Assembly (NCBI RefSeq): GCF_009727155.1
Contig: NZ_WNWM01000002.1
Span: 2,914,001-2,978,000 of the forward strand
Origin: Pseudoduganella dura
GTDB taxonomy: Bacteria; Pseudomonadota; Gammaproteobacteria; Burkholderiales; Burkholderiaceae_D
DNA: 64,000 nucleotides
Reading direction: 5' to 3'
A model generated the notes under the pieces. It worked only from the letters and a program-made list of their open reading frames with translations, made no database searches and was not told the origin of the DNA. A program made the position numbers and the translations under genes. Positions 7,195-16,265 of the stretch are shown one piece after another (position 1 is the stretch's first letter; every line of letters begins with the position of its first letter).

Positions 7195-9243
7195 TTACCA
7201 GATGATCACGCGCTCTTCCGGCTTCAGGTACAGCTTGTCGCCTTCCTTGACCCCGAACGCCTCGTAGAAGCCCGGCTGGTTGACCACGGTGCCGTTGGCG
7301 CGGAAGCGGCCCGGCGAATGCGGGTCGGTCTTCACCTGCACGATCTGCTGCGCCTCGCGCATCTTGGAGCGCCACACCTGGCCAAAGCCCATGTAGAAGC
7401 GCTGCTCGCCGGTCAGCTTGTCGATCACCGGCGCCGGTTGCCCGTTCAGCGACAGTTTATAGGCCTTGTACGCGATCGCCAGGCCCGAGTTGTCGGCGAT
7501 GTTCTCGCCCAGCGTCAGCTTGCCGTTGACGTTGTAGCCCGGCAGCGGGCTGTAGCCGTCGTACTGCGCCACCAGGCGGTCGGTCTTCGCCTTGAAATTG
7601 GCGCGGTCGGTGTCGGTCCACCAGTTGCGCAGGTTGCCGTCGCCGTCGGACTGGCTGCCCGAATCGTCGAAGCCGTGGCTGATCTCGTGGCCGATCACGG
7701 CACCGATCGCGCCATAATTGACGGCGTCGTCGGCCTTCGCATCGAAAAACGGCGGCTGCAGGATCGCGGCCGGGAACACGATCTCGTTCGTGGTCGAGCG
7801 GTAGTAGGCGTTCACCGTCTGCGGCGTCATGCCCCACTCGGTGCGGTCGATCGGCTGGCCCAGTTTGTTGATGTTGCGGTCGTAGTCGAACTCGGCCGCG
7901 CGGCGCAGGTTGCCCAGCAGGTCGCCCTTGACGACCTTGAATGTCGAATAATCGCGCCATTTGTCCGGGTAGCCGATCTTCGGCGTGAACTTGGCCAGCT
8001 TGGCCTGCGCTTCCTTCTTCGTCTCGGGGCTCATCCAGTCCAGCGTGTCGATGCTCTGCCGGTAGGCCACCAGCAGGTTGTCGACGAGCCTTTCCATCCG
8101 TTCCTTGCGCTCGGCCGGGAAATGCCGCGCCACGTACAGCCGGCCCAGGCCTTCGCCGATCGAGCCTTCCACCACGCCCACGCCCCGCTTCCAGCGCGGC
8201 GGCTGTTCCGTCACGCCGGTCAGCACGGTGCCGTAGAACGCGAAGTGCGCATCGGCAAAGGGCTTCGACAGGTAAGGCGACGCATCGCGCAGCAGCTGCC
8301 ACGTGAAGTACGACTTCCACGTGGCCAGGTCGGTGTCGTTCAGCGCCTTGACGAAGCCCTGCAGGTAGCCGGGCTGCATCACGATCACGTAATCCGTCTT
8401 GCCGGCCACGCCGGAAGCGGCCAGCGTGCCCTGCCAGTCATAGCCCGGCGCCAGTCCGGCCAACTGGTCGATCGATACCTTGTTGTAGCGCTTGACGGGG
8501 TCGCGGTTCTCCACCTTCGTCCACTGCGCCTGCGCCAGCGCGGTTTCCAGCGCCACGATGTTCTTCGCCTGCGCCGCGGAATCCTTGCCGCCGGCCAGCG
8601 TGAGCACCTTCGCGATGTGCAGCTCGTATTTCGCCAGCGCGTCGGCCAGCTTGGCATCGTCCTTCTTCAGGTAGTAATCGCGGTCCGGCAAGCCCAGGCC
8701 GCTCTGCGCCACGTAGGCCGCGTAGCGCGACGATTCGCGCGCATCCTGCGAAACGCGCACGGCATACGGCGTCACGACACCCAGGCGGTTCAGGTGCGCC
8801 ACCAGCGCCGGGAGCGCCGACTTGTCCTTCACGGCGGCAATGCGCGCCAGCTCGCCGGCCAGCGGCTTCGTGCCCAGCGCATCGAGCTTCTTCTCGTCCA
8901 GGTAGCTGGCATACAGGTCGGCGATCTTCTGCTCGTCGCCCTGCAGCTTTTTCTTCTTGCCCAGTTCCTCGATGATGCCGCGCAGCTGCGGCAGCGTGTC
9001 GTCGCGCAGCTTCATGAACGAACCCCAGCTGGCCTTGTCGGCCGGGATCTCGGCCGTCTTCAGCCAGCCGCCATTCAGGTGCTCGAAGAAGTCGTCCTGC
9101 GGGCGCACGCCGTGGTCCATGTGCTCCGTTTCGATACCGGAAGACAGGGCGCTGCCGCCTGCGGCATCAGCCGCCATGGCGCCCGCGGCAAACTGGGAGC
9201 AATACAGGGAAAAGATCAGGGTGGAGAGGAGGTGTCGTTTCAC
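7195..9243 (-). CDS. M13 family metallopeptidase, copy 2
   Basis: A second secreted M13 zinc peptidase, 682 aa, strongly similar along its whole length to the gene at 5009-7051. The match includes the signal-peptide start KRHLLS, the HEISHGFDD zinc motif near residue 519, GENIADNSG near 580 and the ERVIIW end. I place the start at a GTG (9241-9243) because that matches the paralogue and begins the signal peptide. The ribosome site there is weak (GAGAA). The two genes are separated by 143 bp with a hairpin and were probably produced by tandem duplication. Many residues differ, so the duplication is not recent. Confidence 0.92.
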   Translation of the reverse strand: MKRHLLSTLIFSLYCSQFAAGAMAADAAGGSALSSGIETEHMDHGVRPQDDFFEHLNGGWLKTAEIPADKASWGSFMKLRDDTLPQLRGIIEELGKKKKLQGDEQKIADLYASYLDEKKLDALGTKPLAGELARIAAVKDKSALPALVAHLNRLGVVTPYAVRVSQDARESSRYAAYVAQSGLGLPDRDYYLKKDDAKLADALAKYELHIAKVLTLAGGKDSAAQAKNIVALETALAQAQWTKVENRDPVKRYNKVSIDQLAGLAPGYDWQGTLAASGVAGKTDYVIVMQPGYLQGFVKALNDTDLATWKSYFTWQLLRDASPYLSKPFADAHFAFYGTVLTGVTEQPPRWKRGVGVVEGSIGEGLGRLYVARHFPAERKERMERLVDNLLVAYRQSIDTLDWMSPETKKEAQAKLAKFTPKIGYPDKWRDYSTFKVVKGDLLGNLRRAAEFDYDRNINKLGQPIDRTEWGMTPQTVNAYYRSTTNEIVFPAAILQPPFFDAKADDAVNYGAIGAVIGHEISHGFDDSGSQSDGDGNLRNWWTDTDRANFKAKTDRLVAQYDGYSPLPGYNVNGKLTLGENIADNSGLAIAYKAYKLSLNGQPAPVIDKLTGEQRFYMGFGQVWRSKMREAQQIVQVKTDPHSPGRFRANGTVVNQPGFYEAFGVKEGDKLYLKPEERVIIW

Positions 9244-9453
9244 GTGGCCGCTTTCTCGTTGAGGGAGCGGTCCTTCGTGGGGTCCGTTCCCGGGTTGCAC
9301 TGGGTGTTTGGGCGCCTGCTCCGGACGGACCAGCCCGCATCCTGCATGCCGGTGCGCGGCGCCAGCCCGTTAGCGTACACGAGGTTGCCGCCGTGCGCAC
9401 CCCCGCCCCGGGCCACGCCGGGCCATTCGCTGTCAACGGGCCCTGCGGCAGGC

Positions 9454-10011
9454 TCAGCGCCCGATATTGATGCCGCCGCCGATGCCGCCCATGCCGCCGC
9501 CACTTCCGCCGCCGCCCGGACCGCCGCGATGACCGCCGCCCTCGCCGCGCGGCGCGCCGCCGCCGCCGGTGCCCGGCCCTTCCGGCTTGCGCTGCAACTG
9601 CTCCGCCAGGAACACGGCCACCGCGCCGCGCTGGCTTTCGTCGAGCGCGTCGTTCACCGTCAGCCACCATTCGCGCAGCTGCTTTTCTTCGGCGGCCTCG
9701 GCGGCGTTCTCCGCGTCGAGCGCCCCGGTCAGCTCGCGCAGCTCGACGTTCTTGCCCTGCAGGGCCTGCAATGCGGCGGCCTGCATTTTCTCCGTGCGCG
9801 ATTGCCGCTCGCGCAGCAGGGTGCGCGTCCGGCCTTCGGTCTGCTGCCACAAGGTCTGCTGGTTGGCGTTCAGCTTCAGCGCCTCCTTCAGTGCCGGCGC
9901 CATCATCAGCAGATCCTGCGCCCGCATCTCCGCCATCGGCAATGCGAATGCGGTGCCGGCCACCAGCAGCGCGGCGGCCAGCGCGGCCGCGCCCTTCTTC
10001 AACGTGTTCAT
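9454..10011 (-). CDS. Spy/CpxP-like periplasmic protein with glycine-rich tail
   Basis: A 185-residue exported protein. The signal peptide (TLKKGAAALAAALLVAGTAFA) is followed by an all-helical region rich in Gln, Glu, Arg and Leu (about residues 25-145), as in periplasmic Spy/CpxP chaperones and metal-resistance sensors. The last 40 residues are almost all Gly, Arg and Pro, ending GGINIGR. The start ATG follows GGAG by a few bases. The immediate leader contains a complete terminator-type hairpin (10025-10054), suggesting control by premature termination. The Spy assignment rests on pattern and composition rather than a strict motif, so treat it as probable. Confidence 0.65.
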   Translation of the reverse strand: MNTLKKGAAALAAALLVAGTAFALPMAEMRAQDLLMMAPALKEALKLNANQQTLWQQTEGRTRTLLRERQSRTEKMQAAALQALQGKNVELRELTGALDAENAAEAAEEKQLREWWLTVNDALDESQRGAVAVFLAEQLQRKPEGPGTGGGGAPRGEGGGHRGGPGGGGSGGGMGGIGGGINIGR

Positions 10012-10024
10012 GAATGCTCCATGC

Positions 10025-10054
10025 AAAAAAAAGCCTGCGCTTGGGGCGCAGGCT
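10025..10054 (-). promoter_or_regulatory. Terminator-type hairpin in the leader of the Spy-like gene (possible attenuator)
   Basis: On the minus strand AGCCTGCGC (10054-10046) and GCGCAGGCT (10040-10032) form a 9-bp stem with a 5-nt loop, followed by eight T residues. The T run ends only 13 bp before the ATG at 10011, and the ribosome site GGAG lies in that gap. The T run exists only for minus-strand transcription, so it would act on RNA heading into the gene. Confidence 0.6.
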
Positions 10055-10331
10055 AAAACCACTTCAGGGTAGAGAGAAATACGGGCCCAGTGTAGGACGC
10101 GATTTCGTGTCATTCCGGCATTCTTACATTTACTTACTCTCATTAACGCAGTCGTACAAGTCATCAATAACCGCAATGTTTGCGGCGTGTTAAAACTGGA
10201 ATCTGCGCAGCCGGTAAATCATGGTAAAGCCCGTGCGGCGGCTCACGCCGGCCGCCACACTCGCCGGAATTCGGGTTTATACTGGGCCAGCGGCGGTCGA
10301 GTGAGCGCTGCGTGTCTTGAAGGGCAACAAC

Positions 10332-11762
10332 ATGGGCAAGAAACTGAAGGCAGCACTCAATCGCGGCGGGCTGATCGGCGTGGGTGTCGTGGCCGGCATT
10401 GCCGTTTCACTGCAGTTTTCCGCAATGGCGCAGCGCGCGGAACCTGCCCTGCCGCTGGAAGAATTGCGCCAGCTGGCCGATGTCTACGGCCTGATCAAGT
10501 CCGATTACGTCGAGCAGGTCGAGGACAAGAAACTGCTGACCGAGGCCATCTCCGGCATGGTCGCCTCGCTCGACCCGCACTCGGCCTACCTCGACAAGAA
10601 AGCCTATGCCGAACTGCGCGAAGGTTCGCAGGGCCGCTTCGTGGGCCTGGGCATCGAAATCGCGCAGAGCGAAGGGGGCTATATCCGCATCGTGGCGCCG
10701 ATCGAGGATTCGCCCGCCTACCGCGCCGGCATCAAGCCCGGCGACCTGATCACCCGCCTCGATTCGATACCGCTCAAAGGCTTGTCGCTCGATGAATCGG
10801 TGAAGAAAATGCGCGGCGAGCCGCACAGCAAGGTCACGCTGACGGTGCTGCGCGAAGATGAACCGCAACCGCTCACGTTCAGCCTGGTGCGCGAGGAGAT
10901 CCTCCAGAAAAGCATCAAGGGCAGGATCATCGAACCGGGCTATGCCTGGCTGCGCGTGGCGCAGTTCCAGGAACCCACCGTGGACGACCTGGCCGCCAAG
11001 ATCACCGAGCTGTACCGGCAGGATCCCAACCTGAAGGGCATGGTGCTGGACCTGCGCAACGATCCGGGCGGCGTGCTGCAGGGCGCGGTCGGCGTGGCCG
11101 CCGCGTTCCTGCCGAAGGATGCGGCCGTGGTGTCGACCAATGGCCAGCTGACCGATTCGAAGCAGGTCTACTATGCCCGCGCCGAATATTACTCGCTGCG
11201 CAGCGACAGCGACCCGCTGGCGCGGCTGCCCGAGGCCGTCAAGCGCGTGCCGCTGGCGGTGCTGGTGAACACGGGTTCGGCATCCGCATCCGAGATCGTG
11301 GCCGGCGCGCTGCAGGATTACAAGCGCGCCACGATCATCGGCACGCAAACGTTCGGCAAGGGTTCGGTGCAGACGATCCGCCAGCTGACGGCCGACACGG
11401 CGCTGAAACTGACCACGGCGCGCTATTACACGCCGCACGGGCGCGCGATCCAGGCCAAGGGCATCGCACCCGACCTGAAAGTGAATGAATACGCCGATGG
11501 CGACGGCCTGAACGCGCTGCGCATGCGCGAGGCCGACCTGACCCGGCACCTGGCGAACGACCGCGAAGCGGAAGCGTCGAAGGAACGCCGCGACGAACTG
11601 GAAGAACAGGCGCGCATCCTGGCGCTGGAGAAAAAGCGCAAGCCGCTCGAATACGGCGGCAGCGAGGATTTCCAGCTGGCGCAGGCCCTCAACCACCTGA
11701 AAGGCTTGCCGGTGCAAACGGCCAGGCCGGAATCGGCGATCGTGCAGGCGGCCATGAAGTGA
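10332..11762 (+). CDS. S41 family C-terminal processing peptidase
   Basis: A periplasmic serine protease of the CtpA/Prc type, 476 aa, that degrades or trims proteins from their C-termini. An N-terminal membrane segment or signal (LIGVGVVAGIAVSLQFSAMA, about residues 16-35) leads into the S41 N-terminal helices. A PDZ domain follows (about residues 95-175, with RFVGLGIEI and GIKPGDLI), then the protease domain. The catalytic Ser is in TGSASASE and the Lys in FGKGSVQT. I chose the ATG at 10332, 13 nt after GAAGGGC, over an in-frame TTG five codons upstream. It is transcribed divergently from the Spy-like gene across a 320-bp gap in which I see only the leader hairpin and a small GCAA/TTGC dyad. 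Confidence 0.93.
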   Translation: MGKKLKAALNRGGLIGVGVVAGIAVSLQFSAMAQRAEPALPLEELRQLADVYGLIKSDYVEQVEDKKLLTEAISGMVASLDPHSAYLDKKAYAELREGSQGRFVGLGIEIAQSEGGYIRIVAPIEDSPAYRAGIKPGDLITRLDSIPLKGLSLDESVKKMRGEPHSKVTLTVLREDEPQPLTFSLVREEILQKSIKGRIIEPGYAWLRVAQFQEPTVDDLAAKITELYRQDPNLKGMVLDLRNDPGGVLQGAVGVAAAFLPKDAAVVSTNGQLTDSKQVYYARAEYYSLRSDSDPLARLPEAVKRVPLAVLVNTGSASASEIVAGALQDYKRATIIGTQTFGKGSVQTIRQLTADTALKLTTARYYTPHGRAIQAKGIAPDLKVNEYADGDGLNALRMREADLTRHLANDREAEASKERRDELEEQARILALEKKRKPLEYGGSEDFQLAQALNHLKGLPVQTARPESAIVQAAMK

Positions 11763-11787
11763 TCGCCTGCCGCGGGGCAGGTCAGCG

Positions 11788-11811
11788 ACGGCGCCGGGTG
11801 CGCCGTTTTTT
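11788..11811 (+). terminator. Rho-independent terminator after the S41 peptidase gene
   Basis: A 7-bp stem ACGGCGC/GCGCCGT with a 5-nt loop and a run of six T residues, 26 bp after the stop codon. Confidence 0.75.
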
Positions 11812-11916
11812 CCGTCGCCTTTCGATGCCGTTTCCCCGCAGTTTCCCACCTGAATCTTGGGGTAGAATCAGCGCCTCAGCGGCGCTTGCGCCCTTAACGA
11901 ATTCGAAAGTTTGTTT

Positions 11917-13038
11917 ATGAAACAAGCCGTTATCAGCGGTACCGGGCTATTCACGCCACCGCATGCAATCTCGAACGAAGAACTGGTGGAAGCGTTCAAC
12001 GCCTACGTCGAATTGTTCAATGCGGAAAACGCCGCCGCCATCGCGGCCGGCACGGTCACGGCGCTGGAGCCGTCTTCCGCCGGGTTCATCGAGAAAGCAT
12101 CGGGCATCAAGTCGCGCAACGTGATGGACAAGGCCGGCATCCTCGATCCGAAGCGGATGGCGCCGCGCATTCCCGAGCGCTCCAATGAAGAGCTGTCGCT
12201 GCAGGCGGAGATCTGCGTGGCCGCGGCGAAAGATGCGCTGGCCCGCGCCAACCGCCAGCCGGCCGATATCGACATGGTGATCGTGGCCTGCTCGAACATG
12301 CAGCGCGCCTACCCGGCCATGGCCATCGAAGTGCAGCAGGCGCTGGGCATCGACGGTTTCGGGTTCGACATGAACGTGGCCTGCTCCTCCGCCACGTTCG
12401 GCATCCAGACCGGCGCCACCGCCGTGCAGACCGGCCAGGCCCGCGCCGTGCTGGTGCTCAACCCCGAGATCACCAGCGGCCACCTCGATTACCGCGACCG
12501 CGACAGCCATTTCATCTTCGGCGACGCGTGCACGGCGATCGTGATCGAAGCGGCCGACGCGGCGCACTCGGCGCACCAGTTCGAGATCGTCGACATGAAG
12601 CTGAAAACGTCATTCTCCAACAACATCCGCAACAACTTCGGCTTCATGAACCGCTTCGACGACGCCGGCGTGGGCCAGCCCGACAAACTGTTCAAGCAGC
12701 AGGGCCGCAAGGTGTTCAAGGATGTGTGCCCGATGGCGGCCGAGATGATCAAGAACTCGATCGCCAGCGCCGGCCTGCAGGTCGAACAGATCAGCCGCTA
12801 CTGGCTGCACCAGGCCAACCTGAACATGAACCAGCTGATCGCGCGCCTGATCCTGGGCCGCGATGCCACGGCCGATGAAGCGCCGGTGGTACTGGATACC
12901 TATGCAAACACGTCCTCGGCCGGCTCCATCATCGCCTTCCACAAGCACCAGGACGACCTGCCGGCCGGCGCGTATGGCGTGATCTGCTCGTTCGGCGCCG
13001 GCTACTCGATCGGCAGCGTCGTCGTGCGCAGGATCTGA
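11917..13038 (+). CDS. Beta-ketoacyl-ACP synthase III, FabH2/PA3286-like
   Basis: A thiolase-fold condensing enzyme of 373 aa, longer than housekeeping FabH (about 320). From memory it closely resembles the Pseudomonas PA3286-type synthase, which channels medium-chain acyl-CoA from beta-oxidation back into fatty-acid synthesis. The catalytic triad is visible: Cys156 in [10 protein letters not shown], His in [11 protein letters not shown] and Asn in YANTSSAGS. The ending [13 protein letters not shown] is typical. I chose the ATG at 11917, and an in-frame TTG two codons earlier is the alternative. It stands alone, without acpP, fabD or fabG beside it, which fits an accessory rather than a core fatty-acid gene. 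The substrate is inferred from family similarity. Confidence 0.88.
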   Translation: MKQAVISGTGLFTPPHAISNEELVEAFNAYVELFNAENAAAIAAGTVTALEPSSAGFIEKASGIKSRNVMDKAGILDPKRMAPRIPERSNEELSLQAEICVAAAKDALARANRQPADIDMVIVACSNMQRAYPAMAIEVQQALGIDGFGFDMNVACSSATFGIQTGATAVQTGQARAVLVLNPEITSGHLDYRDRDSHFIFGDACTAIVIEAADAAHSAHQFEIVDMKLKTSFSNNIRNNFGFMNRFDDAGVGQPDKLFKQQGRKVFKDVCPMAAEMIKNSIASAGLQVEQISRYWLHQANLNMNQLIARLILGRDATADEAPVVLDTYANTSSAGSIIAFHKHQDDLPAGAYGVICSFGAGYSIGSVVVRRI

Positions 13039-13225
13039 CGGCGCCGCATCCGGTCGCGCCGTTCCGGATGCCGGGGCGGCGAACGTGGCAGGTCGCCGCG
13101 GGCCACTGCAGGTCACAGCAGGTCCACAGTTGTATTACCGCGGGTTGACGGGCGGCACAGTTTATACTTTCGGCAAGGGGCGGCATCCGCCACTCCGCGA
13201 CGCCACCGAAAGGAACCCCGCCTGC

Positions 13226-14935
13226 ATGCCCCATGACGTCACCCTGATCACCACCATCGCGGCCGCGCTCGGCTTCGGTCTCGTCCTCGGCTTCATCGCC
13301 GCCCGCCTGAAACTTCCCGCCCTGGTCGGCTATCTCGCCGCCGGCATCCTGCTTGGTCCCACCACTCCCGGCTTCGTGGCCGATGCCGCGCTGGCCGGCC
13401 AGCTGGCCGAGATCGGCGTCATGCTGATGATGTTCGGCGTGGGCCTGCATTTCTCGCTGGACGACCTGTGGGAAGTGCGCAAGGTGGCGCTGCCCGGGGC
13501 CGTGCTGCAGATCGGCGCCGCCACCGCGATGGGCATGGGCCTGGCGCACTGGTGGGGCTGGTCGATCGGCGGCGGCCTGGTGTTCGGCCTGGCGCTGTCC
13601 GTCGCCAGTACCGTGGTGCTGCTGCGCGCGCTGGAGGAACGGGGCATCCTGGACACGTTCAACGGCCGCATCGCGGTCGGCTGGCTGGTCGTCGAGGACC
13701 TGGTCACCGTGATCGTCCTGGTGCTGCTGCCCGCGCTGGCGCCATCGCTGGGCGGCGACATGACCGGTGTCGATCCCGATGCCAGCATCTGGTGGACGCT
13801 GGCCGTCACGCTGGGCAAGGTGGCGATCTTCGTCGGTTTCATGCTGGTGGTGGGCCGCAAGCTGTTCCCGTGGATCCTGTGGCAGGTGGCGCGCACCGGC
13901 TCGCGCGAACTGTTCACGCTGTGCGTGATCGCGGCCGCGGTCGGCATTGCGTTCGGGGCCACGAAACTGTTCGGCATCTCGTTCGCGCTGGGCGCGTTCT
14001 TTGCCGGCATGGTGCTGCGCGAATCGGCACTGGCGCACCGCGCAGCCCAGGAGTCGCTGCCGCTGCGCGACGCGTTCGCGGTGCTGTTCTTCGTCTCCGT
14101 CGGCATGCTGTTCGAACCGGCCATCATCATGGAACAGCCGCTGCAACTGCTGGCCGTGGTGGCGATCGTCATTTTCGGCAAGTCGCTGGCCGCGTTCCTG
14201 CTGGTGGTGCTGCTGCGTTATCCGGCCAAGACGGCGCTGATGGTATCGGCCAGCCTGGCGCAGATCGGCGAATTCTCGTTCATCCTCGCCGCGCTGGGCA
14301 TCTCGCTGAAGCTGATGCCGCACGACGGTCAAAGCCTGCTGCTGGCCGGCGCGATCATCTCGATCGCCCTGAACCCGCTGGTGTTCGCCGCCACCGGGCC
14401 GCTCGAGCGCTGGCTCGGCAGGAACAGGCTGCTGGCCGCGAAATTCGACCGGCCGGCCGACCCGCTGGCGGAATTGCCGATGACCACGGCGCGCACCAAG
14501 CTGTCCGGCCAGGTGGTACTGGTAGGCTACGGCCGCGTGGGCCAGCATATCGCCCGCACGCTCAACGAGAACGGCATCCACTACGTGGTGGCCGAGCAGA
14601 ACCGCGAGAAGGTCGATGAGCTGCGGCGCAACGGCATCCCGGCCGTGGCCGGCAATGCGGCCGATCCGGCGGTGCTGATCCAGGCCCACATCGCGCACGC
14701 GAACATGCTGGTGATCGCCACGCCGGATACCTTCCACGTGCGCGCGATGATCGAAACCGCCCGCGCGCTGAACCCGGGCATCCGCACCGTCGTGCGCACC
14801 CACAGCGAGGAAGAAGCCGACCTGCTGCGGCAGGAACAGGCGGGCAAGATCTTCATCGGCGAACGCGTGCTGGCCGATGGCATGAGCGACTATGTGATCG
14901 ACACGTTCCGCAAGCCGCACCCCACGGGACACTGA
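13226..14935 (+). CDS. CPA2 cation:proton antiporter with TrkA-N domain (YbaL/Kef-like)
   Basis: An inner-membrane monovalent cation/proton antiporter of 569 aa. The first 390 residues hold about 12 hydrophobic segments typical of the Na+/H+ exchanger fold, including LVGYLAAGILLGPTTPGF and the QLAEIGVMLMMFGVGLHF segment. A cytoplasmic TrkA-N (RCK) domain begins near residue 430 with GQVVLVGYGRVGQHIA, the NAD-binding motif. The closest match by sequence feel is the YbaL family. The ATG follows AAAGGAAC. It could export K+ or Na+ in response to stress. No ancillary KefF/KefG oxidoreductase gene is adjacent. Confidence 0.9.
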   Translation: MPHDVTLITTIAAALGFGLVLGFIAARLKLPALVGYLAAGILLGPTTPGFVADAALAGQLAEIGVMLMMFGVGLHFSLDDLWEVRKVALPGAVLQIGAATAMGMGLAHWWGWSIGGGLVFGLALSVASTVVLLRALEERGILDTFNGRIAVGWLVVEDLVTVIVLVLLPALAPSLGGDMTGVDPDASIWWTLAVTLGKVAIFVGFMLVVGRKLFPWILWQVARTGSRELFTLCVIAAAVGIAFGATKLFGISFALGAFFAGMVLRESALAHRAAQESLPLRDAFAVLFFVSVGMLFEPAIIMEQPLQLLAVVAIVIFGKSLAAFLLVVLLRYPAKTALMVSASLAQIGEFSFILAALGISLKLMPHDGQSLLLAGAIISIALNPLVFAATGPLERWLGRNRLLAAKFDRPADPLAELPMTTARTKLSGQVVLVGYGRVGQHIARTLNENGIHYVVAEQNREKVDELRRNGIPAVAGNAADPAVLIQAHIAHANMLVIATPDTFHVRAMIETARALNPGIRTVVRTHSEEEADLLRQEQAGKIFIGERVLADGMSDYVIDTFRKPHPTGH

Positions 14936-15038
14936 CCCGCGAACCTGGCAGTAAGAAGTGGCACAGCATGGGTGCGCTGGTTAACGGTACACGTCTGCCA
15001 GCCTTGTATTCCACTGTCGCTTGCCGTACGCTGGAACC

Positions 15039-15683
15039 ATGAGGCAACTGTTGCTGCTATTGTTGTTAGGGATTGGTGTGCCCGCGCTGGTGTTCGCGCA
15101 GGGCCCGCGCGCCGACGCGCCCAAGCTGCAGGTATCGGTCAAACGCATCATGCAGGATGCGCTCCACATGTACGAGATCGATGCCAGCGGTACCGTGCAG
15201 GCCCCGCTGCCCACCGTGTGGCGCATCCTGACCGGCTACGACCGGATGGAAGAATTCGTGCCGGACCTGGTGTCGTGCCGCGTGCTTTCACGTAACGGCA
15301 ACGAGGTGATCATCGAGCAGTTCGGCAATGCGCGCTTCCTGTTCATGTCCCGGTCGATCCACCTGATCGTGCGGGCCACGGAGCAGCCCATGTCGTCGAT
15401 CGACATCGCGCTCATTTCCGGCGACATGAAGCACTACGAATCACGCTGGGAACTGGTACCGGTGCCGGAAACGGGCGGCACTCGCGTGGTGTACACGGGC
15501 CGCATGATGCCCAACTTCTACGTGCCGGGCATTCTCGGCACGAACATCATCCGCGGCGACATCGAACGGATGATGGGTGCCGTGCTCGCCCGGCTCGACA
15601 AGGGTATCGCGCCGCGCGCGCTGCCGGTTGCCGGCAGCGACATCGCCCGCACCGGCGCTGCCGCGCTGCCGGCGCCGCGCTGA
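15039..15683 (+). CDS. Exported SRPBCC/START-like protein (cyclase/dehydrase family)
   Basis: A 214-residue protein with an N-terminal signal peptide (RQLLLLLLLGIGVPALVFA). It is followed by a START-like fold recognised from the segment around PTVWRILTGYDRMEEFVPDL and the later VYTGRMMPNFYVPG. Such domains bind hydrophobic ligands. The actual ligand cannot be inferred. The C-terminal 30 residues are Ala/Pro-rich. The ATG at 15039 begins the signal peptide directly. It is 103 bp after the antiporter on the same strand, without clear operon evidence. Confidence 0.75.
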   Translation: MRQLLLLLLLGIGVPALVFAQGPRADAPKLQVSVKRIMQDALHMYEIDASGTVQAPLPTVWRILTGYDRMEEFVPDLVSCRVLSRNGNEVIIEQFGNARFLFMSRSIHLIVRATEQPMSSIDIALISGDMKHYESRWELVPVPETGGTRVVYTGRMMPNFYVPGILGTNIIRGDIERMMGAVLARLDKGIAPRALPVAGSDIARTGAAALPAPR

Positions 15684-15719
15684 GCGTTGGGTGGCGGGGT
15701 AGCCGGGTAGCACAGCTTC

Positions 15720-16172
15720 CTACACGAGGTTCTGGTCCCGCGTCCGTACTTCGGCGAAATTCTCCAGGCTGCCGATCCGGATCACCACCGGGTTCATGCT
15801 GGCCTGCGCGTGCATCGGCCGCCAGGCGAATTTCCATTCCTGTTCCGCCGCATCCTGGGCCGCCATCGTGAAGGCCGAGCCAAGACGGGCGCGGCTGCCA
15901 TACTCGACGGCGCCGTCGATGCCGGCCCAGTTCGGCAGCGTGCGCTGCACGGCACGGTGGATGCGCTCACCGAATTCCTCGGAATTATGAATGACGAGGC
16001 AGGCATCGGCGCCGAAATGGTCGAACAGGTCACGGCTCCATGCCTGCGAGAACGACAGCGTCAGGAAGCCCGCATCGGGCCGCAGCACGAAGTGCCCCAG
16101 GCTGAGCGCCTGGTCCAGTTCATTGCGCGGGCCGTAGCGGTGCAGGGTCGGGGGGCGTTGATAATCGTGCAT
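15720..16172 (-). CDS. Conserved-looking hypothetical protein
   Basis: A 150-residue soluble protein with no signal peptide or membrane segment. It has normal amino-acid balance (Trp, His and Phe spread along the chain), and codon use looks like that of its neighbours. Phrases such as GHFVLRPDAGFLTLSFSQAW and DACLVIHNSEEFGERIHRA suggest a compact alpha/beta fold, but I recognise no family. I chose the start beginning MHDYQRPP. An upstream ATG would add 14 residues, and neither has a strong ribosome site. It is 93 bp from the DUF2721 gene on the same strand. Confidence 0.6.
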   Translation of the reverse strand: MHDYQRPPTLHRYGPRNELDQALSLGHFVLRPDAGFLTLSFSQAWSRDLFDHFGADACLVIHNSEEFGERIHRAVQRTLPNWAGIDGAVEYGSRARLGSAFTMAAQDAAEQEWKFAWRPMHAQASMNPVVIRIGSLENFAEVRTRDQNLV

Positions 16173-16265
16173 GATAGGAAATAATTCGGAAATGATTCGT
16201 AAAATTCGTGGCAAAAGGTCGTAAAAACCCGGGGCGACCCGGTGGCGAGGCTGGAAACCGCGTGC

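Noticed and set aside
6922..10056. A 1044-codon open frame on the plus strand across both M13 genes
   Set aside because: It is the antisense shadow of two well-recognised M13 peptidases. High GC keeps this frame open and the protein is His/Arg/Gln-rich without any family.
12929..14932. A 667-codon minus-strand frame across the antiporter
   Set aside because: Antisense to a clear CPA2 antiporter. No domain.
14950..14968. A sigma-54-like TGGCAC sequence upstream of the START-like gene
   Set aside because: No matching -12 element at the right distance.
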